NCBI RefSeq assembly: GCF_003987225.1
Contig: NZ_PIPX01000001.1
Span: 1,116,001-1,180,000, forward strand
Reading direction: 5' to 3'
Origin: Pseudidiomarina homiensis
GTDB lineage: Bacteria; Pseudomonadota; Gammaproteobacteria; Enterobacterales; Alteromonadaceae
DNA: 64,000 bases
The position numbers and the translations under genes are program-made. Within the stretch, counting starts at the first letter, position 1, and every line of letters begins with the position of its first letter. Below the pieces are notes generated by a model. It did no database searches and had not been told where the DNA came from. It saw nothing but the letters and a program-made list of their open reading frames with translations. Below are positions 9,718 to 18,048 of this stretch, piece after piece.

Positions 9718-12600
9718 ATGATGCAAAAATCCTACCTTGCTCATTCAGTGCAGGCAGCTTTAGCTATTGCACTGCTTAGTGCAATGCCGATGGCAGCCAT
9801 GGCGCAAGACACGAGCACTGATACACAAGCAGAAGAAAAAGCTGATGAGCGTATTCAGGTGACCGGTTCGCGTATTCCACAATCTACTAACGTCGTAAGC
9901 TCAAGCCCAGTCTCACAGGTTACCGCTGAAGAATTTGATTTCTCGGGTACCGTGCGTACCGAAGACTTAGTGAACGACTTGCCACAGGTGTTTCCTGGGC
10001 AAGCCTCGACCGATACTAATGGCGCTACCGGTACCGCAACGATTTCGTTACGCGGTTTGGGCACGTATCGCACGTTAGCCCTCATCAACGGCCGACGCAT
10101 GGTAATGGGGTCGCCCGCCCAAGCTGGTATTGCTGCCGACCTTAACCAAATCCCAGCCGCACTCATTAAAAACGTGGAACTATTAACGGGTGGTGCCTCT
10201 GCAACTTATGGTTCTGATGCAATTGCCGGTGTCGTCAACTTCATCATGGAAGATGAGTTTGAGGGCGTAAAATTTGGCTACCAAAACAGCTTCTATCAGC
10301 ATAACAACAATAATAACGGTGAAGCTGCACAAGCCAATCTAGAAGCCGGTTTCCCATTGCCTGACAGCAATGTCACCGACGGTCACATGAACGACTATTC
10401 ATTGATCATGGGCGCAAACTCGGCCGATGGTCGTGGAAACGTTACGGTGTATGCCACCTACCGCGACATCCAAGGTATTACACAGAATAACCGTGAAAGT
10501 AGCGCTTGTGCGCTCGCCGGTGGTCCTGGCGATTGGAGCTGTTCAGGTTCGTCAACAATTCCAGACGGCCTATGGTTAGTTGGTAGCGACGCCTTGGTTA
10601 ACGAAGGTGGCGAGCTTATCCCTTACGATGGCCGTGCCTACAACTATGCACCACTTAACTACTTCCAGCGCCCTGACACGCGTACAACTTTAGGCGGTTT
10701 TGCCAAGTACTATGTGAACGAACACGCCGAGTTCTTCGCCGAAGTCGGTTACATGAAAGACCACAGCTTGGCGCAAATTGCCCAGTCAGGCTCGTTCTTC
10801 TTGGACGTAAACTTCAACTGTAGCAACCCATTGCTCACTGATTCGCAATATCAAACAATGTGTGCGGATCGCGGCTATGGTGCTGAGGATAGCTTTACCG
10901 CTACCTTCGCTAAGCGTAACGTTGAGGGTGGCCCGCGCTATGCTGACCTACAGCATATCTCACACCGGATGGTTGCTGGCGTGCGTGGTGACATCACCCG
11001 TGACTGGACCTATGACGTGTCCTTCAACGTTGGTGATGTTGCCTACACCGAAGTTTATCAAAATGATATGAGCAATACTGCGATCGTTCGCGCACTCGAT
11101 ATTGTTGCCGATCCAGAAACCGGTGAAGCGGTTTGTCGTTCTGCTTTACAGGGGCTCGATCCTTCTTGTGTGCCTTGGAACGTTTTCCAACCTAACGGCA
11201 TTACTGATGAACAGTTGGATTACTTGACCTTACCGCTGTATGCCAAAGGCGAAACACAATTGCGTGAGTTCAATGCTTACACCGTTGGTGACTTGAGCAT
11301 GAGCGACTTCAAATCACCTTGGGCCTACATGGGACCATCGGTACTGTTTGGTTACACGCACCGTAGTGAAGCCATGCGTTACGAGCCTGATTCAGCCTTC
11401 CGTAGTGGCGACGGCGCAGGTCAAGGTGGTCCATCAGTACCGGTGAATGGCGACTTGAGCGTCGACGAAATCTATACTGAAGTTCAGCTACCGCTTGTTG
11501 AAGATGCAGCGTTCGCAAATAGCATGGTTGTCGACCTTGGCTATCGTTACTCAGATTACTCAACCGGTATCACCACCGATACCTATAAGCTTGCCTTAGG
11601 TTGGGATGTCAATGACGCTTTCAAAATCCGTGCCAGCTTTCAAAGTGCGATGCGTCACGCTAACATTCGCGAGTTGTTCCGCCCACAAGGTCTAAATCTG
11701 TTCAACATGGACGAAGACCCATGTGCCGGTACTAACCCTAGTGCGACTTTCGAGGAGTGTGCTCGCACCGGTGTGACCGAAGAACAATACGGTCAGATCT
11801 TCGATAACCCAGCCGGTCAGTACAACTACATGCAAGGTGGCAATCCTAACTTGCGTCCAGAAACTTCAGAGACGAAGTCAATTGGTTTTGTCTGGCGTCC
11901 ACATTGGGACAACGACTTTGACTTCTCGGTCGACTACTTCGACATTGATGTTGAAGACGCAGTTGGCATCGTTGACTCTGAGTACGCACTAGACCAGTGT
12001 TTGACCACCGGCGCAGAAGCTTACTGCTCGCTGATCACGCGTAACGCTAATGGTTCAATCTGGCAGGGTTCAGAGGGCTATATTGCGGCGACCAACACAA
12101 ACATTGGTTACTTACGCCGTACTGGTATCGACATCAATTCGAACTACCAGATCCGTCTTGAAGACATGGGTCGTGTGAAGTTCAACTTGGTAGGTACCTA
12201 CTTCATCAACTTCGATGAATTACCGCAGCCTGGCTCAGACTTGATTGAATGTGCCGGCAAATGGGGCGGCAGTTGCTGGTCACCTAAGCCAGAGTGGCAG
12301 CATAACCTGCGTAGCACTTGGATCACGCCTTGGGATATGACTATGTCAGCCAACTGGCGTCACCTTGGCGGTGTCGATCACGTTAGTGGTGAGCGAAGCC
12401 TTGCTTCTGAAAACTACCTCGACCTGACCGCACAGTTTATGGTCTACGAAGGTGGTCGCTTTAGCGTCGGTGTGAACAACGTATTCGATAACGATGCACC
12501 TTTGCTTCCTGGCGGCATTTCTGACAACGGTAACACCTTCCCATCGTACTACGATGCCCTAGGTCGTTACTTCTTCGCCGGCTTCGAATACAAATTCTAA
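9718..12600 (+). CDS. TonB-dependent receptor
   Basis: Complete TonB-dependent receptor, 960 residues, starting at tandem ATG codons behind TAGGGAG. Signal peptide MMQKSYLAHSVQAALAIALL... with cleavage near AMAQD, short acidic linker, box-like ERIQVTGSRI, plug with DLNQIPAALIKNVELL and YGSDAIAGVVNFI, and a long barrel with Asp/Asn-rich loops ending FAGFEYKF (terminal aromatic). It is a close relative in style of the other receptors but has a longer barrel. It is followed by a terminator and, convergently, by an S9 peptidase. Such receptors in proteolytic marine bacteria are thought to take up oligopeptides or other complex nutrients; the actual ligand is not deducible. Confidence 0.95.
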   Translation: MMQKSYLAHSVQAALAIALLSAMPMAAMAQDTSTDTQAEEKADERIQVTGSRIPQSTNVVSSSPVSQVTAEEFDFSGTVRTEDLVNDLPQVFPGQASTDTNGATGTATISLRGLGTYRTLALINGRRMVMGSPAQAGIAADLNQIPAALIKNVELLTGGASATYGSDAIAGVVNFIMEDEFEGVKFGYQNSFYQHNNNNNGEAAQANLEAGFPLPDSNVTDGHMNDYSLIMGANSADGRGNVTVYATYRDIQGITQNNRESSACALAGGPGDWSCSGSSTIPDGLWLVGSDALVNEGGELIPYDGRAYNYAPLNYFQRPDTRTTLGGFAKYYVNEHAEFFAEVGYMKDHSLAQIAQSGSFFLDVNFNCSNPLLTDSQYQTMCADRGYGAEDSFTATFAKRNVEGGPRYADLQHISHRMVAGVRGDITRDWTYDVSFNVGDVAYTEVYQNDMSNTAIVRALDIVADPETGEAVCRSALQGLDPSCVPWNVFQPNGITDEQLDYLTLPLYAKGETQLREFNAYTVGDLSMSDFKSPWAYMGPSVLFGYTHRSEAMRYEPDSAFRSGDGAGQGGPSVPVNGDLSVDEIYTEVQLPLVEDAAFANSMVVDLGYRYSDYSTGITTDTYKLALGWDVNDAFKIRASFQSAMRHANIRELFRPQGLNLFNMDEDPCAGTNPSATFEECARTGVTEEQYGQIFDNPAGQYNYMQGGNPNLRPETSETKSIGFVWRPHWDNDFDFSVDYFDIDVEDAVGIVDSEYALDQCLTTGAEAYCSLITRNANGSIWQGSEGYIAATNTNIGYLRRTGIDINSNYQIRLEDMGRVKFNLVGTYFINFDELPQPGSDLIECAGKWGGSCWSPKPEWQHNLRSTWITPWDMTMSANWRHLGGVDHVSGERSLASENYLDLTAQFMVYEGGRFSVGVNNVFDNDAPLLPGGISDNGNTFPSYYDALGRYFFAGFEYKF

Positions 12601-12622
12601 GCTAGCTAGAAACACAAAGACA

Positions 12623-12650
12623 AAGCCCCGCGACGCTGCGGGGCTTTTTT
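12623..12650 (+). terminator. Terminator between receptor and S9 peptidase
   Basis: Stem AGCCCCGC / GCGGGGCT followed by six T on the plus strand. It lies in the 53-bp convergent gap and serves the receptor at 9718; the weak A run on its left may let it work for the opposite gene too. Confidence 0.9.
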
Positions 12651-12653
12651 GGG

Positions 12654-14621
12654 TTAGTCTTTTGGTAACAAGTGTTGCTCGAAAAACAGTACCGTTGCCT
12701 GTTCATAAATATCACGGTTCTCTTTCTTACGATAACCATGCCCTTCATTGAGCGCATTCATGTACCACACCGTTTTGTTAGCTTCTTTCAAGGCCGCGAC
12801 GACTTGCTCCGCTTCGGTCACAGGCACACGCGGGTCATTTTCGCCCTGCACAACAAACATCGGCACATTGATTTTATCCACATGGTTATTCGGACTAATC
12901 GCCTCTAAATGTTGGCGCATGTCTGGATCACGCTCATCGCCATACTCGGCACGACGCAGATCGCGGCGATAGCTCTCAGTGTTCGTCAAGAACGTCACGA
13001 AATTCGAAATGCCGACAATATCAACCGCCGCTTTCAGTCGGTCGCTATAGTGCACCGAACTTGCCAAGACCATGTAGCCACCGTAGCTACCACCAATGAC
13101 CGCCACACGTTCGGCATCGAGATCGGGCTGGGTTGCAATCCAGTCAAGTAAAGCGCCGATATCTTTCACTGAATCCTCGCGTTTAAAACCATTGTCCAAG
13201 CTTACATAGTCCTTGCCATAACCAGCTGAACCACGAACGTTTGGTGCAATGACCGCGGCTCCAAGTTCTTGTAACCAGAGTTGCACCGTACTACTGAAGT
13301 AAGGCCGATACTGTGACTCTGGTCCGCCATGAATTGAAATGATCACGGGATGTGGACCTTCGGTCTGCGGTTTATAAACAAATGCCGGCACTTGCAGGCC
13401 ATCAAAGCTTGCAAATCTTACCAGCTCGGGCTCAACAAAATTGTCAGTGTTCAAACCACCGACCTCACTATACGTCCACCGCGTTAACTGATCATTAGTA
13501 TCGAGTAGGTAAACGTCCGTTGGCGACTTCGGCGTATTGATACTTAACGCTAGCTTTTTCCCGTCAGGACTAAACGTCAGCCCGCTGGCCACACCAATCG
13601 GCATGCCCTCAACACGAGTAAAAGCGAAAGTCATGGGATCAAACCGATAGAGCTGACTCATACCTTCTTCATTAATGGTAAAAGCCGCTGTGCTACCGTC
13701 CTCGCTCATCGCAAAGTTATCAACATTCCAATTGATGTCCTTCGTAATCAACCGTACTTCATTCGTTTCGGTATTACGGAATGCTAACTGGGTAAAATTA
13801 GAAAATTGGTCGGTAGTAAAAAAGTAACCCTGACCATCTTTACGATACGCCAATGGGAAGTTTGCGTTCGTCCCCACGTCGCTGCCTTCAAGAAGTTGGA
13901 GCTCCCCTTCGGCTAACTCTAATTCATGGATTCTAACGTCGGTGATGCTACGGTACTGCACGACCAATAGTTTTTCGCCATTAGGATGCCAGTCTACCGG
14001 CCCCCACCAACTGCCATCAGGTGCCGCCAACACTAACTCGGCTTGCTCTGGCATGTTCGGATTCATCACCCAAATATCATTCGAACGACCATCACGTCGG
14101 GTACTTTGATAAGCAATCTTATCGCCTTCTTGATTCCATACCACCGCGCCATTACGCGACTCGCCGTCACTGATCATGTGGTAGTCGCCGGTCTCCGAAT
14201 CGAGCATGAACAACTGCGAAAATTCATTGCCTCCGGCATCCATACTGAAAATCATCGTGTTGCTATTCGGTTGGCGACTTATTCCACCGACTGGCTCATC
14301 AAAAAAGGTGAGTTGTTGCCGATAACCCCCTGCTTCGCTCACTTTATGGATTTGTGCGACATCACCAAAGCGTGTGCTGATATAAATAGCGTCACCATCA
14401 CTGGTGAACTCTCGAAAAGCAGCCGAGCGGACATTCTGAAAGCGATTCAATTGCTCGCCGATCCGTTCAGGGATTTCTGGAATGTTTTCCAGCACTAGGT
14501 TGCCGTTATTGAGCGTTCGCGTGGTGTCTGTTGCTTCACTTTGCAGAGCATGTGCTTGCGCCAGTAGCAAGATACTGGTGGCACCGAGCAGAGCGGCAAC
14601 GCTTTTGCGGTTGATGAACAT
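12654..14621 (-). CDS. Secreted S9 family peptidase (second of three)
   Basis: S9 serine peptidase, 655 residues. Signal peptide MFINRKSVAALLGATSILLLAQA (cleavage near AHA-LQ). Residues ~50-390 hold TolB/DPP-like propeller blades (for example SPDGKKLALSINTP). The C-terminal alpha/beta-hydrolase has ISIHGGPESQYRP, APNVRGSAGYG, nucleophile Ser512 in GGSYGGY, Asp596 in GENDPRVP and His628 in NEGHGY. It is an exported dipeptidyl/acylaminoacyl-type peptidase that should act on peptides in the periplasm. It is divergent from the LytTR regulator at 14900, with helically phased TTAAGA repeats between them, so it is a candidate target of that regulator (inference). Confidence 0.94.
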   Translation of the reverse strand: MFINRKSVAALLGATSILLLAQAHALQSEATDTTRTLNNGNLVLENIPEIPERIGEQLNRFQNVRSAAFREFTSDGDAIYISTRFGDVAQIHKVSEAGGYRQQLTFFDEPVGGISRQPNSNTMIFSMDAGGNEFSQLFMLDSETGDYHMISDGESRNGAVVWNQEGDKIAYQSTRRDGRSNDIWVMNPNMPEQAELVLAAPDGSWWGPVDWHPNGEKLLVVQYRSITDVRIHELELAEGELQLLEGSDVGTNANFPLAYRKDGQGYFFTTDQFSNFTQLAFRNTETNEVRLITKDINWNVDNFAMSEDGSTAAFTINEEGMSQLYRFDPMTFAFTRVEGMPIGVASGLTFSPDGKKLALSINTPKSPTDVYLLDTNDQLTRWTYSEVGGLNTDNFVEPELVRFASFDGLQVPAFVYKPQTEGPHPVIISIHGGPESQYRPYFSSTVQLWLQELGAAVIAPNVRGSAGYGKDYVSLDNGFKREDSVKDIGALLDWIATQPDLDAERVAVIGGSYGGYMVLASSVHYSDRLKAAVDIVGISNFVTFLTNTESYRRDLRRAEYGDERDPDMRQHLEAISPNNHVDKINVPMFVVQGENDPRVPVTEAEQVVAALKEANKTVWYMNALNEGHGYRKKENRDIYEQATVLFFEQHLLPKD

Positions 14622-14632
14622 GGTTTTATCCT

Positions 14633-14686
14633 CGTTATTCGTTGTTCGTTATTCGTGCGCTGCGCTGTTCATCCGCTGCGCTGTTC
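14633..14686. repeat. Short tandem and dispersed repeats upstream of the S9 gene
   Basis: CGTTATTCGTTGTTCG at 14633-14648 recurs inverted at 36947-36962 beside a REP. It is followed by CGCTGCGCTGTTC twice (14658-14670 and 14674-14686, period 16 bp). These lie in the leader of the S9 gene just upstream of its start. Confidence 0.7.
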
Positions 14687-14780
14687 GATAGTTAAGGCCT
14701 CTTAAAGATAGGCTGTAAATGAAAAAAAGGGAAAGTTTGGAAGTATAATTAAATGTTTAATATTTAAATAAAACAATGAT

Positions 14781-14816
14781 TTAAGATGTTTTAAGAACGA
14801 TTAAGAAGGCTTAATT
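14781..14816. promoter_or_regulatory. TTAAGA direct repeats at exact 10-bp spacing
   Basis: TTAAGA begins at 14781, 14791 and 14801 and a related TTAATT at 14811, one helical turn apart, in the 278-bp gap between the S9 peptidase and the LytTR gene. LytTR proteins bind direct repeats on one face of the helix, so this may be an autoregulatory operator. The spacing is observed; the regulator link is inference. Confidence 0.4.
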
Positions 14817-14899
14817 AGTATTTCGTCCCAGCCATTGCCATAGTTTTCCCACCGAGCACAGAAGCAACCGGAACAACACTGCTAGAAACGAGGTAAGCT

Positions 14900-15250
14900 A
14901 TGACAACTCCAATAAATTACATCCCTGTGAAGTCCATTGGCCGGATTCGTTTTATTGCCGTTGATGACATTGTTTGGATCAAAGGCGCAGCCAACTACGT
15001 AGAAATTCACCTACCTGATGGTATGGTTCTGCACCGCGAAACTTTATCTTCATTAGAAGAACGACTGGATCCCGAGCTGTTTGTGCGGGTGCATCGTTCA
15101 GCAATTGTAAATATTGAACATTTGCACGAAATCACCAGTGAACTTGGCCGTTATTCGTTGGTCGAACTCAAGAACGGGCAAGAAATTCGCATTGGTAACG
15201 CCTATCGCCGCGATCTGTTTCAAAGTTTAGGCTTAGATGCGGTCAGTTAA
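14900..15250 (+). CDS. Stand-alone LytTR DNA-binding protein
   Basis: 116-residue protein that is almost entirely one LytTR domain: FIAVDDIVWIKGAANYVEIHL, the central LEERLDPELFVRVHRSAIVNIEHL and the ending ELKNGQEIRIGNAYR are signature stretches. LytTR domains bind DNA through beta-strand loops and usually sit behind a receiver or membrane domain; here no receiver, kinase or membrane segment is attached, so the input signal is unknown. Start ATG at 14900 behind GAGGTAAGCT. It is followed by a terminator, so it is monocistronic. Its likely targets include its own promoter and possibly the divergent S9 peptidase gene. Confidence 0.9.
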   Translation: MTTPINYIPVKSIGRIRFIAVDDIVWIKGAANYVEIHLPDGMVLHRETLSSLEERLDPELFVRVHRSAIVNIEHLHEITSELGRYSLVELKNGQEIRIGNAYRRDLFQSLGLDAVS

Positions 15251-15394
15251 CTGCCGTATTGATGAAGGCAATTGCTCCGTTCGTAACAAATTAAGTTTGC
15301 ACAGCGCACATTGCAGTAACCTTGAAGGCGGTTGATGCAGTTATCCACTCTCCCTGGATCGCGATGACTGTTTAAAACCATCCTTCCGTTTTGG

Positions 15395-15424
15395 CCGCTC
15401 TCCACTGTTGGGGAGCGGTTTTTT
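15395..15424 (+). terminator. Terminator of the LytTR gene
   Basis: Stem CCGCTC..CC / GG..GAGCGG with an internal C-C mismatch possible, loop ACTGTT, followed by a run of six T. It sits just before the stop of the convergent exonuclease gene. Confidence 0.85.
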
Positions 15425-16052
15425 ATTTCAACAACTCTTTCAACGGTGCGTCGTCACTTCCTGCGTACTGATAAGCTTGCGCCAGAAAGAGTTCACCGCA
15501 AGCAACGGCATCAGAAAACGCATGGTGCGCGGCATAATCAGGTAAATGAAAACGCTGACGACAAGCCTTTAAGGTGAGTGAACCTCGGGCGATGTGATGT
15601 TGTTGCTGGTGCAAACGCTGCGCCTCAAACGTCAAAGTGTCAAACTTCGCCAGCGGCTGTAACTTTACTTGATATTGCTTGGCAAAACGTTGCAAGAACT
15701 GCCAATCAAATTGCACATGATGACAAATCAACACCGCGCCTTGTAGCTCGCGAGCAAGTTGCGCCAATGCCATCTGAGGCGCCTCAGCAGCTTCGAAATC
15801 CCGTTGCACCATGCCATGTACCACCGGTGACTGCTTAAGTTCTGGATTCACTTGGGTCACAAAATAGTGCGCACTACGGTGATCGATAACAGGGGGCCTT
15901 ATGGTAACCCAGCCCATCGCTAAAACCTGATCCGTTTTCGGATCTAAACCACTGGTTTCCAAATCAAGAGCGATGTAGCGATGCGCGCGCCAGCTCTGGT
16001 TGAGCTGTCGGTGACGTTGCCAATAACGTCGTAAGCCTAGCCAAATGCTCAT
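15423..16052 (-). CDS. DEDDh 3'-5' exonuclease, DnaQ/PolC-epsilon-like
   Basis: Predicted 3'-5' exonuclease, 209 residues from ATG 16052. Motif Exo I is YIALDLETSGLDPKTD (Asp-x-Glu), Exo II is CHHVQFDWQFLQRF, and Exo III with the DEDDh histidine is AHHAFSDAVACGELF. The start overlaps the upstream stop as TGATG, which argues for translational coupling and against a TTG start 14 codons upstream. It ends the operon symporter - CNMP/CBS/DUF294 protein - exonuclease. That pairing of a DnaQ-like nuclease with acetate-permease genes is common in gammaproteobacteria, but why they are linked is unknown. Confidence 0.9.
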   Translation of the reverse strand: MSIWLGLRRYWQRHRQLNQSWRAHRYIALDLETSGLDPKTDQVLAMGWVTIRPPVIDHRSAHYFVTQVNPELKQSPVVHGMVQRDFEAAEAPQMALAQLARELQGAVLICHHVQFDWQFLQRFAKQYQVKLQPLAKFDTLTFEAQRLHQQQHHIARGSLTLKACRQRFHLPDYAAHHAFSDAVACGELFLAQAYQYAGSDDAPLKELLK

Positions 16053-17908
16053 CACCCAGTACGCCCAAACTTCAAACTGACGCCTTGCTGGCAATCTTTT
16101 AAGATACGAAACGCTGACTTAAGCTGTCGCCGTGACAAGGTGCTAAGGTCATCGGGATCAAGCGCATTCTTCGGTTGCTCAGTTCCCCATACTGCTAACT
16201 GGTGCTGCAATCGCAGTTGCGTAAGAAATTGCCAAGCTTCGGCCAACGCCTGATTGTCTTTGCGGTTAAGGAGTTTGCTGGCTTCCAATAAGTGCAGTCG
16301 TGCAAGAGTACGAGGCTCGGTCAACCCAGCATGCAAACTGTAGAGTCGCACAATGTCATTGATCAGGGCGAGACCATGGCGTTTGATATCGACCAAATCA
16401 CTGTCTTTACCAGATTCAGTGCCTCGAAACCGATTGAACAAACCCAAAGGAACCTGCACGTTGGCCTGCAGTCGCGCTAAGTTACCCAAGAAAAACTCGG
16501 ACTGACCAAGTCGCGCAACATCTTCTCGGTAGGCCTGGTACAAACGCTTATTACCTTGCACATTGCGACTATCGAAGAAAATTTGGCAATACATGAGCGC
16601 CTTCGGTGTGGGTGACTCCGTCCATGAGGTGAAACGCTCCAGCCAACCTGCCCGCGTACGTCGGCAATCCGGATTGGATGCCATAATATTACCTGGGCAT
16701 TTGGGCACCCCGCAGTCGGCAAGACCTTCACAAACGTAGTCTCCTAAACCGGCAAACCATGCGAGCTGCTGTTCGTTCAAATCGTTAGCAAGTAGTAACC
16801 CATTATCTTGGTCAGAGCTAAGCGTCTGGTCCTCGCGCCCCTGCGAGCCAAACGCTAACCAAACATAAGCCGCAGGGGCCACACCATGCTCACGCTCGTA
16901 AAAATCAATAAGCTTGCGCGTCATGGTATCCGTCAAACTCGCTAACAAGCGGCCCACCGCCGCCGCGTCATTCATTCGCAACGCGAAACTATGCATATAA
17001 TCGGGAATATGCTGCGCTTCATCGACCAAAGCCTGGCGGCTCTGTGCCTTGTTTAGCGCACTGATGAGCATCACCGGTTCACTTTTTTGCTGCCGCATCA
17101 AATCCGTATTGGTCAACATACCCATCGGCCGATCCTGCTCATCAAGCACCGGAAGGTGATGAATATTTTCCTGTGTCATCAACGTTAATGCGTCCAGTAA
17201 CGTTTGCTGCCCACGAATAGTCGCTGGCGCTTGCGTCATCACCGCATTCACGTGAATGCCATAATCAAGTCCCTGCGCCACCACCCGATTGCGCAAGTCA
17301 CGATCCGTTAAAATTCCTACCAGCCGCTCATCATCCACCACGAGTACCGATGAAATCTTCTCATCGCGCATACACTGCGCAGCTTCTTGGATCGTCGCCG
17401 TACTTGCCAGCCCAATCGGCGTCCGCGTTACTACCTCACTCACCAATCGCTGCAACGAATCTCCATATGCATTAGCAGGGGCCGCTCGCTGTCCTTGCTG
17501 AGAAAGTAAGCGTTGTTCGTGCGCTCGAATAAAGTAATGTTCAAAGGCGCGTGAATGTTGGCGTAACTGATCGAAAACATCAGCACTCAAGATATAAACG
17601 ATACCGTCTTCAATCACTTCAAGTTTATTGACGACCCCGCGCCCCGTGAGCAATGAAGGAAAACCGAAGAGGTCGTGGGATTCCAGGCGCTCAATCAATG
17701 CACCATCAGGCGTAAGCAAATCAAAACCGCCTGAACGCACAATGTAAAGCGCCGGACTGTGTGCCCGAAATAGCTCATCGACATTATGTTCGTTTAGGTA
17801 AGCGGCTTTAATTTGCCCCGCTGCCCATTGCCGTTGTTCTTGACTGAGTTGGTCAAACGGCGGGCAATCGAGCAAAAAACGATTCAACTCCGCAAAATCT
17901 GGCTGCAT
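16052..17908 (-). CDS. CNMP-binding / CBS / DUF294 nucleotidyltransferase-like protein
   Basis: 618-residue soluble signalling protein. Domains in order: cyclic-nucleotide-binding fold (~20-140, YIVRSGGFDLLTPDGALIERL), two CBS domains (~160-275, with ILTDRDLRNRV and PMGMLTNTDLMR), a DUF294 nucleotidyltransferase-like domain (~310-450, with AFGSQGREDQTLSSDQDNG, a pattern of the GlnD/GlnE nucleotidyltransferase superfamily), and a helical DUF294 C-terminal domain (~480-618). These proteins sit next to acetate/solute symporter genes in many proteobacteria and are supposed to regulate the transporter or its metabolism; the reaction, if any, is not established. A REP pair and a terminator separate it from the symporter gene upstream. 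Confidence 0.9.
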   Translation of the reverse strand: MQPDFAELNRFLLDCPPFDQLSQEQRQWAAGQIKAAYLNEHNVDELFRAHSPALYIVRSGGFDLLTPDGALIERLESHDLFGFPSLLTGRGVVNKLEVIEDGIVYILSADVFDQLRQHSRAFEHYFIRAHEQRLLSQQGQRAAPANAYGDSLQRLVSEVVTRTPIGLASTATIQEAAQCMRDEKISSVLVVDDERLVGILTDRDLRNRVVAQGLDYGIHVNAVMTQAPATIRGQQTLLDALTLMTQENIHHLPVLDEQDRPMGMLTNTDLMRQQKSEPVMLISALNKAQSRQALVDEAQHIPDYMHSFALRMNDAAAVGRLLASLTDTMTRKLIDFYEREHGVAPAAYVWLAFGSQGREDQTLSSDQDNGLLLANDLNEQQLAWFAGLGDYVCEGLADCGVPKCPGNIMASNPDCRRTRAGWLERFTSWTESPTPKALMYCQIFFDSRNVQGNKRLYQAYREDVARLGQSEFFLGNLARLQANVQVPLGLFNRFRGTESGKDSDLVDIKRHGLALINDIVRLYSLHAGLTEPRTLARLHLLEASKLLNRKDNQALAEAWQFLTQLRLQHQLAVWGTEQPKNALDPDDLSTLSRRQLKSAFRILKDCQQGVSLKFGRTG

Positions 17909-17917
17909 ATACCCCCC

Positions 17918-18005
17918 GTAACCCGTGGTTCAACCACGGGGTATTTCGAATTCAACCAACATGATCAAAACGTCAGGTTAGACCCGTGGTAGAACCACGG
18001 GCTAC
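17918..18005. repeat. REP pair (inverted), CCCGTGGT-stem type
   Basis: Two REP palindromes facing each other: 17918-17940 (head GTAA, stem CCCGTGGT, loop TCA, stem ACCACGGG) and 17983-18005 in reverse orientation ending in CTAC. They are separated by a ~42-bp linker. They sit between the symporter terminator and the DUF294 gene. Confidence 0.85.
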
Positions 18006-18014
18006 CCATTTACA

Positions 18015-18044
18015 CAAAAAAAAGCCCGGCGGCAGCCGGGCTAT
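18015..18044 (-). terminator. Terminator of the symporter gene
   Basis: Minus-strand stem AGCCCGGC / GCCGGGCT with a four-base loop and an eight-T tail. It lies immediately downstream of the symporter stop, so the DUF294 gene may need read-through or its own promoter near the REP pair. Confidence 0.9.
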
Positions 18045-18048
18045 GCAT

